Below, one piece after another: positions 1 to 12,570 of a stretch of 64,000 nt of DNA. Position numbers and translations under genes: made by a program. The notes beneath the pieces were generated by a model. That model worked only from the letters and a program-made list of their open reading frames with translations. It ran no database searches and was not told the DNA's origin. The stretch comes from Charina bottae (Eukaryota > Chordata > Lepidosauria > Squamata > Charinaidae): assembly GCA_023362775.1 (NCBI GenBank), contig JALMGJ010000003.1:75129355-75193354 (forward strand). Direction: 5' to 3'. Each line of letters starts with the position of its first letter. Within the stretch, counting starts at the first letter, position 1.

Positions 1-190
1 TGCCATGAAGGGCTTCATGGGTCACAACCAGCACCTTGAACTGCACCCAGAAATCAGTGCAGCTTGCACAGCAGAGGTGTTACATGGAGGAACTGAGACA
101 CACCCATAACTGCTTGTGCTGCCACATTCTGGGCCAGCTGCAGTGGTCTTTAAGGGCAACCCCCTGTAGAGCAGTGTAGACAGGATGCCT
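1..190 (-). mobile_element. L2-clade LINE fragment, 3' coding end
   Basis: The sequence resembles 23560-23760 in the large L2 copy of this window (the shared phrases 'atgaagggctt', 'accttgaa.tgcaccc' and 'cattctgg' occur in the same order). On the minus strand it therefore carries the end of the L2 ORF, the region coding for the post-RT C-terminus. It is broken by small indels and cut by the window edge. It lies inside an NFASC intron. Confidence 0.75.
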
Positions 191-1885
191 ATTGAAATAA
201 TACATAAATGCAATATTTATTTATATGGGGAAAGGTCCTATGTCTCCCTGCATTATCTTGGATTATATGTTATGGTTGTATGAAGATTGCTATATTCTCT
301 CCCTAACCCTAGAAATTTCTTGAATGGAACCATTTCCTGAAAGTTGCATAAAATGGTTGTGATGTGGAAATTGCATGGCATTAATTGCTCAATATAATTC
401 TAGTGCACATGAAAGATCAGCTAGTCATCTAGAAACAATAATATATATCTTTATTCCCAAGAAATAAGTCCCAGCCTGCAGAAGGTAATATGATTCTTGT
501 TAACTCTTAAATCTGAAGCAGTCGTGATGTGGAACAGTCATAATGGGTTCTTCCAAAGGGCTTTTTTATTATGATTTAATGCATCTGTGAAAAAAACTAC
601 ATTTTTTGTTAGAAGAGTTGCACTGGTGGGGGAAGGAACATTTAACCCCTTTTTTCTTGTGCTCCTTTCCCTGTCAAAACTATATAGTCTCTTATTTGCC
701 AAATCAAAAGGATGAGAATAATACAGATTTAAATTATGCATCAGAACATATATCTGAGCAGAGAAAATAATATGATCTATCAGCTGGAAACATAGTTAAA
801 TCTCAAATACCTTTTCCACTAAAAAAAAAAGGAGATTGCTTCTTAGATCATATTCCTTTTTCATTTATTCTTCCCATTGTCATTCATATTTCTTCTAGGA
901 ATTCAGGATAATTAACAAAGCAAACATTGTAATTACCAATTAAAAGCATTATTTCATTTTACAATATAAATAATCAAAATGAAAACTTCACAAGAAGCAG
1001 CAGGCAATAACACAACAGCTATTAAAATGTTTTAAGTATTGGAAAAGAGAGACAAAATATATGTGTTCAAAATACAGAAATTGTGTTAAGCCAGTAATAG
1101 CTTTATCAATAGGAAGTGTCGATATGACTTGAGGATGAAGTTACCATTATCAAAGGTGTCAGAAACCGTTATTTTTTCCAAAGGCTATAGTTTTCTGCCC
1201 CCAGATGTATTGCAAAATTCCACAAGTAGCTAAGTTTGTCTGGAGGTTCTTTTTTCAGAGCATGATAGTGGAATGCTTAAACATTTCTGTAGCAATCTGA
1301 GTATGCATAAGTAATCCTGTACATGTTTAGAGGCCTATAAAACCACATTAAAACTGCAGACCTATTGGCCTTGAAAAAATATCCCAGGAGCAGAGAAGGA
1401 AGTCTGTAGCAGCCAATGGGGAGTTCCTAGTTTCATTTTTTCAAAACCAGGGTGCAGGAGAGTGGGGAAAAAGTTTGCTTAAAAATTTGTGAACCCTTTT
1501 GAATTTTCAATATTTCCACATAAATATGACCTAAAATGTGATCTGTTCTCCACACAAGTCCTAAGACTAGATAAAGAGAACCCAGTTAAATAAATTAAAA
1601 ACATTATACTTGTTCATTGATTTATTGAGGAAAATGCTCTACATAAGCACCAGTGTAAGTGGCTGAGTCAGAAGGTTTCCGTTTCCTTCTGCTGTGCACG
1701 GGATCGATCAGCATCAAAATCCTTGTGGCTACACTATTGTAAGCAAAAATCAGAAGATAAGCTGGTCCTTCCACATTTGATGCATCGTGTATTTTGGCAC
1801 TGAAGCATTCGGGCTTGTATTCTACATGACATGCAAATGAGATCAATGCTTTTGAGTTTTTAATTGTTTGCTTATATCTTCACAG
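191..1885 (+). other. NFASC: NFASC intron (3' part), no other feature seen
   Basis: AT-rich non-coding DNA between the L2 fragment and the acceptor of the exon at 1886. Open frames here are short and show no family resemblance. A pyrimidine-rich stretch precedes the acceptor (tatcttcacag). I saw no earlier NFASC exon. Confidence 0.6.
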
Positions 1886-1955
1886 TGCGGGCAAATAAAG
1901 ATGTGCCCCTGGATCCTGATGACCAGAAAGTAGATAATGGATCATTTGATTACAG
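1886..1955 (+). CDS. NFASC: Neurofascin penultimate coding exon (cytoplasmic tail)
   Basis: The 70-nt exon is bounded by an acceptor (ttcacag|tgcgg) and a donor (attacag|gtatgt). It starts with the last two bases of a split codon (probably Val) and ends with two bases (AG) of a Ser codon completed by T at 9884. It reads RANKDVPLDPDD then QKVDNGSFDY. This matches the neurofascin cytoplasmic segment that in mammals reads [20 protein letters not shown], just upstream of [11 protein letters not shown]. Other L1-family members (L1CAM, NRCAM, CHL1) differ here. Neurofascin is a single-pass adhesion molecule of the axon initial segment, nodes of Ranvier and paranodal glia. This part of the intracellular tail precedes the ankyrin-binding site. 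The phase joins perfectly with the last exon, so both exons look functional. Confidence 0.93.
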
Positions 1956-2186
1956 GTATGTTTCTCTCTCAGCATGTACAGTATACTAGGTACTGGCTAC
2001 CCACTTGCCATTACAAATAACTCCTTTCTCATTTCATTTTCATGATTTACATTTTACTACCCTTTATTCTTCCAGTGTTGCTTAAAATCTCTACCAAAAG
2101 AAGCACCAATCTATATATTCAGAGACTATAAAAATGAAATCCACATTTTTGAAATTGGTCCACTGAAGCCTGTAAGTGAGAGACAG

Positions 2187-2232
2187 TATATATATACATA
2201 TATACACATACACAGACATGCATATACACACG
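2187..2232. repeat. TA/CA-rich dinucleotide stretch
   Basis: Alternating tatatatacatatatacacatacacaga pattern: an imperfect microsatellite in the NFASC intron. Confidence 0.7.
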
Positions 2233-3033
2233 GACATATTTCTGCACATGAGAACCATCCTCATGAAGGATGGAGTTCCCCTTGGCTGTGTGAAACAGGG
2301 ACATTCAAATATACAGTCCTTCATTATCAGACACAACTAGTGAAATTCCAATAATTTTGTATCACCTGATTTATCTATACATGTAGATTGGTTCTAATAT
2401 CTTTTAAAATCTGAAATGATAATAAGTGTTCTTGGTGAGAATTTAATCACTTTTGAATGTTGAATGTTGAGTTCACTTCAGTGAGAATCATTATAGCAGA
2501 TAAGAAAAGTAGGCACTATGGGAGTGTTAGCAGTTTCCAAAACCTCCTCTGGTCTGTAGCACAAAATCAGACATGAGTAAAAATGTATGCCTCCTTCTGC
2601 TAGTCCATACCATCCCCAGAAATGGGGAGATAAACATTCATCAGGTTATATCTTAGGAAGCAAAAGCCAACATTTGTAAAAGCCAGTGAGGAGCTTCATA
2701 TTTCTGATTTTTTTTTCTGAAGGATATGCTGATAGCCTCTATGCAGCCTACTAAACCTTCCTGACAATTAGAAAGTTATCACTTCCAATACCATCACTAC
2801 TTTATGTAAATCAAAGACATCTTTTTAAGGACCACAGCCACTTTTTCTCTTGATTTTTCAAAGCAAAAGTGTGTTCTTTGGCTGTTCACAGATGGGTCCT
2901 GCATTCAAGGTTTACATTTGTTTCACCTTTGCTTCCAAGGAACTGAAACAGGTAACACTGCTACCACTTGCTAAATTAACCATATTTTGTGAGTCTGTGT
3001 AACTTGATGCTTCAGTCCCTTGCTTACTATTCA

Positions 3034-3061
3034 AACAAACAAACAAACAAACAAACAAAAC
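3034..3061. repeat. (CAAA)n microsatellite
   Basis: About seven tandem CAAA units within the NFASC intron. Confidence 0.9.
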
Positions 3062-3954
3062 ACAAATATCCAGCTATTCTAAAATTTTAGGATGATTTAT
3101 TCAAAATACAATTGCTGTGCCCTCCCCAAATTCAATACTCTTATGTTTCCAGAATTATTTTATAGCTAACAAGAATAAAAATGATAAAAAGGCTTTATTA
3201 AAATTGCAGAGCAAGGTCTGGCATTGTATATAGGAAGCTGCTTGGACAGTTGTCTGCTGGACTTTAAAACAACAACAATGTGTAAATCTTGTGGTGTAAA
3301 ATAATATTAATTAAAGTGCTTGGTTAATTTGATAGCAATGCCTTTTAAAAATCAGAGTTGTTCTAATAATGGTCATTCCAAACTTGTTCCCCTTCCTGAG
3401 TTGTTTTTAAACAGTGAGGTCACAATTCCAAAATATACTAAAGATGCTTAGGAATTCTCCAGGCTACTCAAAGCAAAATAAAAAATAATTTGGGTTAATA
3501 CAATTTTAAATTACTACTCTTTCCCCATATATTCATTTAGTAGTTTGAGTAAATGAAAGGGGCATATAGGTAATTGTCAAAATATATTGGGAAGTACCAT
3601 GTACCATTAATGAATTATCAAGACAGAAGTATACTCTAGTAATCTGAAAGACACTATCTTGACCCATGGGATGTAAACAAATGGAAGTTGCAAAGACAGT
3701 GTTACATTATGGCACAAGGATACAGTAGCACAGAATGGATGAAGAGTGGAAGATCCTCCTAATACCAGCCATCAAAAACTTTGATCCTGTGATGAATCCT
3801 CATTTTGCAGAAGTATTTAGCATTGTGAATGCCACAGATACTGTTTTATGCTCTTCAATCACACTTGCTGATAGGGAATCTTTGTAGTTATGGTTTGCTT
3901 GTTTTTTAATTGTTTTATTTTTAATATTCACTTGGATGTTTTAAACTCTTTATA

Positions 3955-4075
3955 TCTTCAAACCACCAACAGTCGTTTGGGCTACAACAGGATATAAGTG
4001 GAATGAATGAATGAATGAATGAATGAATGAATGAATTTAATCAATTAATTAATTAATTAATTAATTAATTTCTAT
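3955..4075 (+). repeat. L2-like 3' tail with (GAAT)n and (TTAA)n
   Basis: The phrase 'gtcgtttgggctacaacaggatataag' resembles the 3' end of L2-type LINEs or their SINEs. It is followed by a (GAAT)n run near 4001-4036 and an (ATTA)n run near 4043-4070. The tandem runs are certain; the L2 origin is inferred and weak. Confidence 0.5.
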
Positions 4076-6200
4076 AGGGCAATTTTTGCAGAAGGCCACT
4101 GTATGGATAGAACCTTTTTTTTGCCATGGAAAAAAGCCACATTGTCTCCTTCCTCTGTCAGCTAGAGTTGAATATAATTGTGTCATTCTGCTGATGAAAA
4201 CATATTATTAAAACCTACACTTTTCCATATACATATCCCAGGGGGTCAAAGGCCTTCTGGGATCAGAACTGCACAGGGCAAAATATGAGAGTGAAGGAAG
4301 GTCCCATTTCACAAGCAGAAGTGCTCTGACTTACCATCTCCTTGCCAAAACATAGTAAAACCTACAAGTGATGCCACCTTGCTTCTTAAAAAAGAATGAT
4401 TGGAGCACTCTTGAAAAAAATGCATGTGGGTGAAGTATAACGTTGTGCCTCCATTGTATGGCAGAATAAAGATTGGGTCAGTGACAAAAAAACAAATGCT
4501 CAAAGTTAACAACTGCCTGTCTTGAATAATTACTAAAGCATTCTTATTATTGTTTTTGTTGTTGTTATTTGTCCTGATTATTAGGAAACTATCTTTAACA
4601 GTAAAATCTGGGCTGAGTTGAATATTTGTCTACAGCAGAAATACACCTAGAAATATCAGAGTCTGTTGTTAGTGCAAGAGAAAAAGGCTGTGATATAAAA
4701 TATTACGCCTTTTTCAGCTGGAGTCCTGGAAAGAACGTGTGGAAAGAAAAAGGCCTTTTGATGTTTTTCCCTGAAACATGGCTGCAGCACAACTTAACGC
4801 AGGGTGTTAAAGAACTGACACATCCCATAAGAAATCAGAATCAAAGAGAAAATGACCAGCTGACAGAGAAGTGTGGCTAATTAAGATTCATGGCCATTGA
4901 GATGTGACGGATAGCATTGGAAAGTGAACGGGGTCTAAGCTGGCATGTTTTCTTCACTGGTTCTCTTCCTAATTCACAGAAGTATGCCTGATAGACTCTG
5001 ATCATATCCTTCAGGGTTGTAAAACTGTATGCACAGAGCATTCCAATGGCCACAGGCTATAATTAAGAGATACACTGTCATTTCTTTCGACTCTGCTGCC
5101 AGACTAATAGTCTCCTTACCCGAAGAATAAGCTAAAAAGTCTTTAGCCTTTAATAGCATTCCATTCTAGTAATCATCTGATTGGAGAGAGAGAAAAGGAA
5201 AGGGCACAGCTAAAACCCTATATCCACTGTACTTGTTCAAACTTCCTTCTCCCTTCGCTCTAGGTGTTTTAATACAATATATCTGTGCCAGGCTAATCGT
5301 CCTAACCCTAGTGTTTTCAGTTGTAGTGCCAATTTCAAGCCATAGAAAATGGGATTACTTTCTACAAGGCATGGAAATAGTGAAACCAGAACATTGGCAA
5401 AGCTTATTAAAGGCTAGAAGACTTACTTGCACCCAATCTCTTTCGTTCCCTGAATGTTGGCACGTGATTTCATATGAGCTCAGATAGCACTTCTGCACTG
5501 GAGTGATTTTTGTGACTAGTTCCTGGCACCTACAGATATTCTGATAATAGATCTATTACTTGATTTTCAGGATTCTTCCTCCTCGTAATACTAATCAACC
5601 CTGATGTATTTAAAGAAGGATGGGGAGTCTATCTAGGACTCACTGAAAATTTTCTAAGAAACAAGCATGTTTCTTTCCTGTTTCCCACTTTATTTCTATA
5701 TGTGCAAATTTCTGTATGAATATACAAAAGAGGTGGCTTTTCCCTCTAGCTCTATGATATCTCCTTCCCTCCCAGTCTGCTATCTAAAACTCTCTCCGTG
5801 TAGGAAAGCCCAACACAGAATTATTTATGCTCCTCCTTCCTCTTTCGCAGAGCTGAACATTTTCATCTAAGGCTGACCCCTTTCCTGAAGGCACATTTTT
5901 TGCAAGAGCATGCTTTGTTTCACATCTCTGGGAGAGTGTGACTGACTAAGCCTTCAGACCTAGTGGCTTGTTTAGTTGGACTAAAATTCCTAGAATGAGG
6001 CCATGTCTGGAGTGGCAGTTTTGCTGATAGTCTTGCCACCACTGCTCAGCTTTGAGGATACCCACCTGGGGAGGGAGGGGGGTGTCATTGTCATTTATCA
6101 ACAACTAGTTGCTTTTTTATTTTAATGCACACACTCAGGAGTTTGTGTTCTAAATTGGCTTTCATTTGGTAATGTAAGATTATTAGTCCTGCCAGAAAGT

Positions 6201-6223
6201 TGTTGTTGTTATTGTTGTTATTA

Positions 6224-6261
<38 letters not shown>
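6201..6261. repeat. (GTT)n/(TTA)n trinucleotide tract
   Basis: GTT units grade into TTA units (about 15), an imperfect trinucleotide microsatellite in the NFASC intron. Confidence 0.9.
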
Positions 6262-6262
<1 letters not shown>

Positions 6263-8199
6263 GCATTGATCCCTGAAATTCAAGCCTATATTATTTTGCT
6301 CTCTGATCTGGCTCTTTTTGCTTCTCTCCCTGTTTTATTTTCATCTGTTCTTGTCCTTTTCACCTTATCCTTCTACATGGACCATGAAGGTCTCTTGAAA
6401 GGTAGGACTGTCCCAAACCCTTGCACACACTTTTTTTCAGCAATTCTAAGCATACTCCCTTCCTTGTTTCTATTCTAACAGTTTTCATCTAACAGAGTTA
6501 AAGACTAATTTCTTTCTTATTTTGAGATGCAGGTGTCCTGTGTCCATAGAGTTGCATTCTGACTATAGATTCACATCCAATTAAGTTGCAGTGGCCCTAG
6601 CTTCATTCCTTTTTCTTTATTAATATTTATATGTATAGTAGGAATCTGCACAGTTGAGTGGTGATTACTATCATGAAAAAGGGTCTATTGAATTTGGGGC
6701 TTTGGGTAGTTCCATATTTATCAGGTAAGCTACTGGTATGATCTGGCCATGATACTATAAAAGCAATTGTAACTGACTTCACTTACTGGGCACTGAAACA
6801 AAAGAAGCATGGTAAAGAAGAAGCCGGCAGCTTCAGAAGTTCAGATTGAAGGTCTTTCACTGACAAATTATTCATTCCAACATAATGCAACTCTTGAACA
6901 TAATGCTCCTAAACCAATTTGACTTGGGGCTTGTTTGTTTAATATATTAAATAAGCTGCAAAATTTATTTAATAAACACACTGTATTTGTATGTTAAAGG
7001 CTGAATACACTTATTTTCCTAATGTATTAACAAGGCAGTAAAGTGAGTTCTTTGGCTTGCAATCCAGAGAGCCATGCGCAGAACATCAGGAGTATTGGGG
7101 GCATGCCAAACAGCATTTCTTACCTCTGCTTTTCAATAGCAGCCCTCTAGAACAAGCAGCTGAACATGCAGAACAGGATGAAAAGGACAAAAAACAAAAC
7201 AAAACATTGGGGTTCATATAGCATACTTTGCTGCGTGGTTCTCTGGATTCCAGCCTTTGGGAGATCAAAACAGAAAATCCTTTGAAAACTTTACTGCCAT
7301 TAAATATGGAAGGGGAGATTTTTAATTGCAATTATATTTTATTTAAATACTTGTTTTAACTTGAAAACAAAGATCTCAAACATCTCTGGCTTTTGCTATT
7401 CTTGCCTTATGCCTTCTGATACTGCTAAACCATTCTGCCTCAAAGCTCCTCTTGCCTCTGGTTCTATCACTTGCCAAAACCCTGTTAATGAATTTAACTT
7501 GTGCTGTTACAAGCATGTGAATCCATGCTTGCAAAACATGGGTTTTACAGTTGTCTAAGACATTCAAAACCAACATGGAGGCACTTTGAACATTGGCTCC
7601 TTCCAGAAGGAAAAGCAATTCCCCTTCTCAGTGCCATAAAGAATGTTGTACCTGTGGCTGCAAGTAGCCTAGAATGATCTGAATCTGCTGGCAATTCAGA
7701 CCACATCAAAGCAAGATGCACCTTTCAATATTATAGAACTGATCTATTGAACTCACCGTGACAAGAGGAACAGGGCAGTGGCATTACCGGAAACCACGAA
7801 ATGTCATTTATGACATTAATATACCTATTAATATTTGCACAACTTGTAAACCATTAAGGGAATGCATCTCACATGAGTATCCAGTAAAGCTGTTCAGCAC
7901 TTCAGACTTGAAGACAAAAAGTGTTACAGAGTGCAGGGGTGTGCCTGCAAGTGCTGAAAGCAAGCTTTTCTTTTCCCGGGCTCATGCTGCAGCTGTAGAC
8001 AGCAGGCCATGATCCCAGGAAAAGTAGCTGCTGCTTTGAGGAGTTGCAAACAACTGACTGTATGGCCCAAAACATATTTTTGCTGTTGAATCTGAAGTGC
8101 TGCATAGCCCTAATATCTAGTGGCCTGTGCCTTTTTATTGTTCCAGACAGATGGCAGAAAGACTGGGTTTACAGTGGTAGAGGACATATGTAGCTCAAT

Positions 8200-8315
8200 G
8201 TTGGTTATAGGAGTTCTGTGAGCTTGGTTTTTCATTTGCAGGCATTTCATTACCTGCCTACAGAAGGTGCTTCCTAGGTGGGTAATGAAACATCTGCAAA
8301 TGAAGCCCAAGACTA
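8200..8315. repeat. Palindrome built of two Penelope-like 3' tails
   Basis: The left arm (about 8222-8266) and right arm (8268-8312) are inverted copies of about 80% identity around a short centre. The right arm (gaaggtgcttcctagg, then taatgaaacatctgcaa) matches the plus-strand 3' end of the Penelope-like element at 62064-62110. The left arm is the same motif on the minus strand and continues into a match to its 'aagctcagagagcaccaagg' tail. The element origin is inferred from this internal match. Confidence 0.6.
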
Positions 8316-9883
8316 GGTTTAGGTAAGTAGGCCCCTTATACATAACATAAGCTTGTTCTGATTGGCACCTTTCAAGATTTCACTTTTAAATTTAAATAAA
8401 ATCTAATTTAATGTTGACCTGGCCCTTTCAGTAAAGCCCTCAGGATGCCATTCCAGGGACACCTGTGGCACTTGTCCTGAAAAAGTTGCACATCTCTGCT
8501 GCAGAAGCTTCTAGTTGCTACTCTGTGGCCACATAGACTATTTCATCTATCTAGGCTGTTTCTATAAGCAGGACAGAATGGGACCAACCATACCCAGATT
8601 GGTTCCTGCACCTGTTAGAATAGGACTGAAGAACCTGTGTCACTTCATACAATTCCTTTTGTCCCTGACTCTAGGCATGCTGGCTGAGGCTGTTGAGAGA
8701 GATCCAATATCTGGCAGACCACATGTTCATCATGCCTCTGGAAGAGAGAGATTGCATGAATAAGGCATAGGTCTGCAACTCTGCAAGCAGCCATGTCTTT
8801 TCTTGGGGTTGTGCAGTGCCTACAGAGGACAGCTACACTATCCTGGGGAAAATCTGGCTGCTTTAAAATGTTGCAGAGAAGTGCTGTGTTCGCACTCCTG
8901 TGCACTTTAAAGCACCTTTTGGGGATCAAATCCAAACTGCTGCACTACTCCCAGGACTCATAACCATTGACAAGACTTATTATCCATTAGTCTCTTTCAT
9001 CTTTTTAAAAAAGCCCAAGAATAGTTAACCCGTCTTACAAATTTCACAGAAGCTTTCTCAAGGTGGCAAAGAAAAATGTTATGACTATACATATATAGAA
9101 GGTAAAAATTCCTTTGAGCTTGATTCCTGGACATATTGATGCAGTTTTCTTGGCACCAATATAGCAATTGTTTGCCTTTGCCATCTTACTTTTTTTCAAG
9201 TTCCCAATCTAGCCTACAGTCCTGAGCTTTTCTGGTGGTGTCCTGCTGTAGAACTAACAAGGTCTGACGTAGACATTGCCTAATTTTTATTTTGAGATAG
9301 CCAAAGTTGGCTGTGTACTATTTATGTGTTGTATATCATAAGTCTTGTTTTCAAGAGAATATGGAAGCATCTGATTAAACATAACTCATTTCATGAGAGC
9401 CTGCATCATTTCTGAAAAATTGCATTCATATGAAATGGCCAAAATGACATCTAAAAAAATTCATATCCTCTTGAGATATACTGAAGGACTTTCAACTAAC
9501 TTGTCAGTGAGTGCACTTTGGGCCAACAAGTGTCTCTTTGATGAGATAGGGTTTATATAAACTGGAATGCTCAGAACTGTGATATATTATGCTCCAATAT
9601 GGCTTTCTAACTTTATGTTTTTGGTTCTTCAGGATGACTTTCCCTATCACAGCACTTACGGACTTCTTCTAATTCATTTAGGTTCTTGGAGAAATGTTAC
9701 TGCTTGCACCTCAATATTTCCAGGCATCTGCATTTACAAAGATCTCGCCTAGATCTTTATGCACAGTTGTTGCCTCTTTGGGGTATCATCACTCGTGCTC
9801 TGCTTTCAAATTATAAGGTTATGCTTTCCTTTTCAACCATATCTTCTCATTTCTGATGCCTCTCCTTTTCCTTTTAATGCCAG

Positions 9884-10115
9884 TGATGAAGACAACAAGC
9901 CCCTGCAGGGCAGTCAGACCTCCTTAGATGGCACAATAAAGCAACAAGAAAGTGATGACAGCTTGGTGGACTATGGTGAAGGAGGTGAAGGGCAGTTCAA
10001 TGAAGATGGCTCCTTTATTGGCCAGTACACCGTTAAGAAGGACAAAGAGGAGACAGAAGGCAACGAGAGCTCAGAAGCCACATCACCAGTAAATGCTATC
10101 TATTCCCTGGCATAA
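9884..10115 (+). CDS. NFASC: Neurofascin last coding exon with FIGQY and stop
   Basis: The exon follows the acceptor at 9882-9883. Its first base completes the Ser codon of the previous exon, giving [17 protein letters not shown] and onward. It contains [19 protein letters not shown], then SFIGQY (the ankyrin-G/ankyrin-B binding motif, whose Tyr is a known phosphorylation site in the L1 family), and ends [14 protein letters not shown] (TAA 10113-10115). As I remember it, the 76 residues agree almost exactly with mammalian neurofascin, including the C-terminal SLA reported to bind PDZ proteins such as syntenin. The ORF seems to run upstream of 9884 only because the polypyrimidine intron end is open. 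The exon is intact and under obvious constraint. Confidence 0.97.
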
Positions 10116-10385
10116 CACTATATATTGAAACAGCAGCAGCTAAATAAAGAAATAAGTTGGGGTGGGTCAGCAGAGTCACCATCAACAACAGAAAGCAACC
10201 AGGGTAGGGCAACAAAGGCCAAACACACAAACCCAACCAGTGCCATCATCTCTTCAGCAAACGGCATTGATGCACTGACTGCTGAAGTGATCATACTGCA
10301 GCTGAAATCTGAGCTAACCCACCAGAGGCCAGCTGAAGAGCAGAATGCAGAGATTCTGTGCCCCAGGCTTCAGAACTTGGACTGA

Positions 10386-10391
10386 AATAAA
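10386..10391 (+). terminator. NFASC: Candidate proximal poly(A) signal of NFASC
   Basis: AATAAA lies 271 bases downstream of the stop codon. Use is not demonstrable from sequence alone; another AATAAA is at 11570-11575. Confidence 0.4.
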
Positions 10392-11569
10392 CATCCCTCT
10401 ATACCCCCTTTGTCTGATTTGTGAGATAATGCAATTCCTTTCATTAATAATGTATACAGCTGACTTGGGGAGGGGGATCCTTTGTAAGGATGTGATGTTG
10501 TCCTCAGAAAAAGAAATGTTTGAACATGGGGGAAAACGAGTAGGGAGGGGTGATGAAGCTGAGCACATAATGGCACGGCCCTTGCTAAAAACAGCATGAA
10601 AACCACATTGCAGAATCAGTTATTGATTTAAATGATGAACTGTTTTATAAACAGGAACTTTTCTGAACATTTATTTCTATTGGATATCATTGTAGACAGG
10701 CCCTAGCCTATGCTTCTCACTAAGCAAGGTATATGCTGCTCCTTCCTATGAGATGAAATGGTTCTGTATTAGGCTTCAGTGTGGAAGCTATAAAATGGGA
10801 AAGGCAGGGTTGTTGCATTGACTGAAGATCTCACTTTTAGCCCCGTACTTCAATTTCTGCATCGCATAGCTATGACAATGTGAAGTTTTGCTCTACCCAT
10901 GCTATCAAAGAGTTTAATGGAAAAGTTGTATCTCTGCCAAAAAAGCAAGAATAGGAAAACAGAATTGGATTGCTGTTTTTCAGTGGATAATTATTGGAGG
11001 GAATTTGTTGTTAATTCTTATTAAAAGCAGCCTTTCCTCACAATGCGTGCACATGGTATTAATTACCATCCCAGAATCTTGCATGTATCAGGAAAGGGAG
11101 CAAAGGTAACCAGAGAAGACCAGCCTGTCTGTGCTTTCCTACTGCTAATTGAAAGAGGAAAGCAGTTCCCTACTAAAAAATAAAGTAACTTGCCTGAACC
11201 TGCAAGTCATCTCTATGAAAAATTCTGGGATTTCCTGGATCTGTATGTTTGATGCGAAAGTACATATGCACAGAGAATAAACCCAAATGAATCCATCTGT
11301 CTCTATTTTGCATTTTCAAGGTGAAGCAGTCTCCAATACATGTTAGGACCTTTTCTTGCTCATGCCTCTTCAGTCAGCCTAAAGGCAGCCTTTCCATTGC
11401 TAAATAAGCAGCAGCATGGAACTCACATTCTGTTAGTTGCACATCAAAGGCACTTGAGTCAAGCTAACTTCCTAACCTGCAGTAACTCTGTTTTCCTCAG
11501 ATGCAGATTCTGTTGTGACATTATTCTTCCATATATGCCTTAAACAGCTTCATGCATTCCCTGAAGCTT

Positions 11570-11575
11570 AATAAA
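11570..11575 (+). terminator. NFASC: Candidate distal poly(A) signal of NFASC
   Basis: AATAAA in 'gcttaataaactatg' about 1.45 kb past the stop codon. Which signal is used needs transcript data. Confidence 0.35.
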
Positions 11576-11960
11576 CTATGAATATTTATCCATAGATTAA
11601 GCCCTTTGTGTGATGGTCTGTAATCTGTCCATGCATTTTAAACAAGAAGACTGCTACAGCTTGGCAGAATAAGAAAGCAGCATGGATAGTTGTAGAAGTT
11701 AGAGATTAATAATATACAGTATTTAGCAAATGTCGTATGTGTTCTCTTTACGCCCTATGTTTTTGAAACCAAAGGTATTTAAAAGAAGCAATTGGACTCC
11801 TACAACAGTTGCATAGCTGTAAAATAATAGCTAGGAAAATTTTGAAGATCTGCCTCAGGGTCATGCACAAATGGAAACACAAATAATATGGGTAAATGCT
11901 AATTTGTTCTAGGCATTTTGCTAACATGCATATGTCTCAAGAAGCAAAACAGTTTAGCAT

Positions 11961-12295
11961 TAAAAAAAAAAGGTAAAGGTTTCCCCTGCACAGTCGTGTC
12001 CAGCTCTAGCGGGCGGTGCTCATCTCTGTTTCTTAGCCAAAGAGCCAGCGTTGTCCGAAGATGCTTCCGCGGTCATGTGGCCGGCATGACAAGCATGGAA
12101 CGCTGTTACCATCCCACCGAAGTGGTACCTATTTATCTACTTGCATTTGCATGCTTTCGAATTGCCAGCTTGGCAAGAGCTGGGGCGAGTGTGGGAGCTC
12201 GCTCTGTCACGCGGGACTAGAGTCTCGAACCGGCGAACTTGCGACCTTCCGATCGACAAGCCTGTTGTCTTAACCACTGAGCCATCACGCCCCCT
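11961..12295 (-). mobile_element. tRNA-derived squamate SINE, complete
   Basis: On the minus strand it starts with a tRNA-like head (gggcgtgatggctcagtgg A-box region; 'ggttcgagact' B-box region), then a unique body. It ends with a tail resembling the BovB 3' end (gctggacacgactgtgcagg) followed by a 'cctttacct'-type and poly-A end, as in Sauria-type SINEs. It is flanked by a perfect 10-bp target duplication AGTTTAGCAT (11951-11960 and 12296-12305). It was probably mobilised by BovB machinery, since SINE and LINE share their 3' ends. Confidence 0.9.
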
Positions 12296-12570
12296 AGTTT
12301 AGCATACTTCATAAAATACTCTCATATTTTGAGAATTTTAAAAATCAGCTAAATGAAAATTTTAATGCAGCCATTTTGTATTGTGGAACCAAAAGGCAAC
12401 CAAATGAAGTATTTTTGGTGAGTTAGGTGAGTGTCCCTGCCCTCCAAAAATGGTGTGGAATAGTGTTTATTCCAAACATTGAATTGGCTATGCTTCCTTG
12501 AATGAAGACAGGCTATATGATATACTGAGTGAATGGTAAATACATCTGGCTCCCAGTTAACTTCCGTGTC

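Larger units (their letters stand above)
1956..9883 (+). other. NFASC: Last NFASC intron, 7.9 kb
   Basis: It begins GTATGT and ends TTTTAATGCCAG after a pyrimidine-rich tract (cctctccttttcctttt). It holds microsatellites (3034-3060, 3999-4075, 6201-6260), a possible L2-like 3' tail near 3955-4035 and a palindromic Penelope-like repeat (8200-8315). I found no convincing alternative exon. The longest plus-strand frames (4626-4880, 5233-5487, 7758-8012) have no recognisable family and no flanking splice pairs that persuade me. Confidence 0.8.
10116..11600 (+). other. NFASC: NFASC 3' UTR (extent uncertain)
   Basis: Non-coding sequence directly after the NFASC stop. Canonical AATAAA hexamers occur at 10386-10391 and 11570-11575. 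The first would give a ~0.3-kb UTR and the second ~1.5 kb. Neurofascin transcripts in other vertebrates carry long 3' UTRs, so the second or a later site is plausible. The open frame over 10125-10385 is a chance read-through of the UTR. Confidence 0.6.

Noticed and set aside
4626..4880. 84-codon frame as a possible extra NFASC exon
   Set aside because: No resemblance to known neurofascin segments, and no convincing acceptor/donor pair in phase.
10125..10385. 86-codon frame after the NFASC stop
   Set aside because: It lies in the 3' UTR, starts 10 bases past the stop and has no family resemblance.
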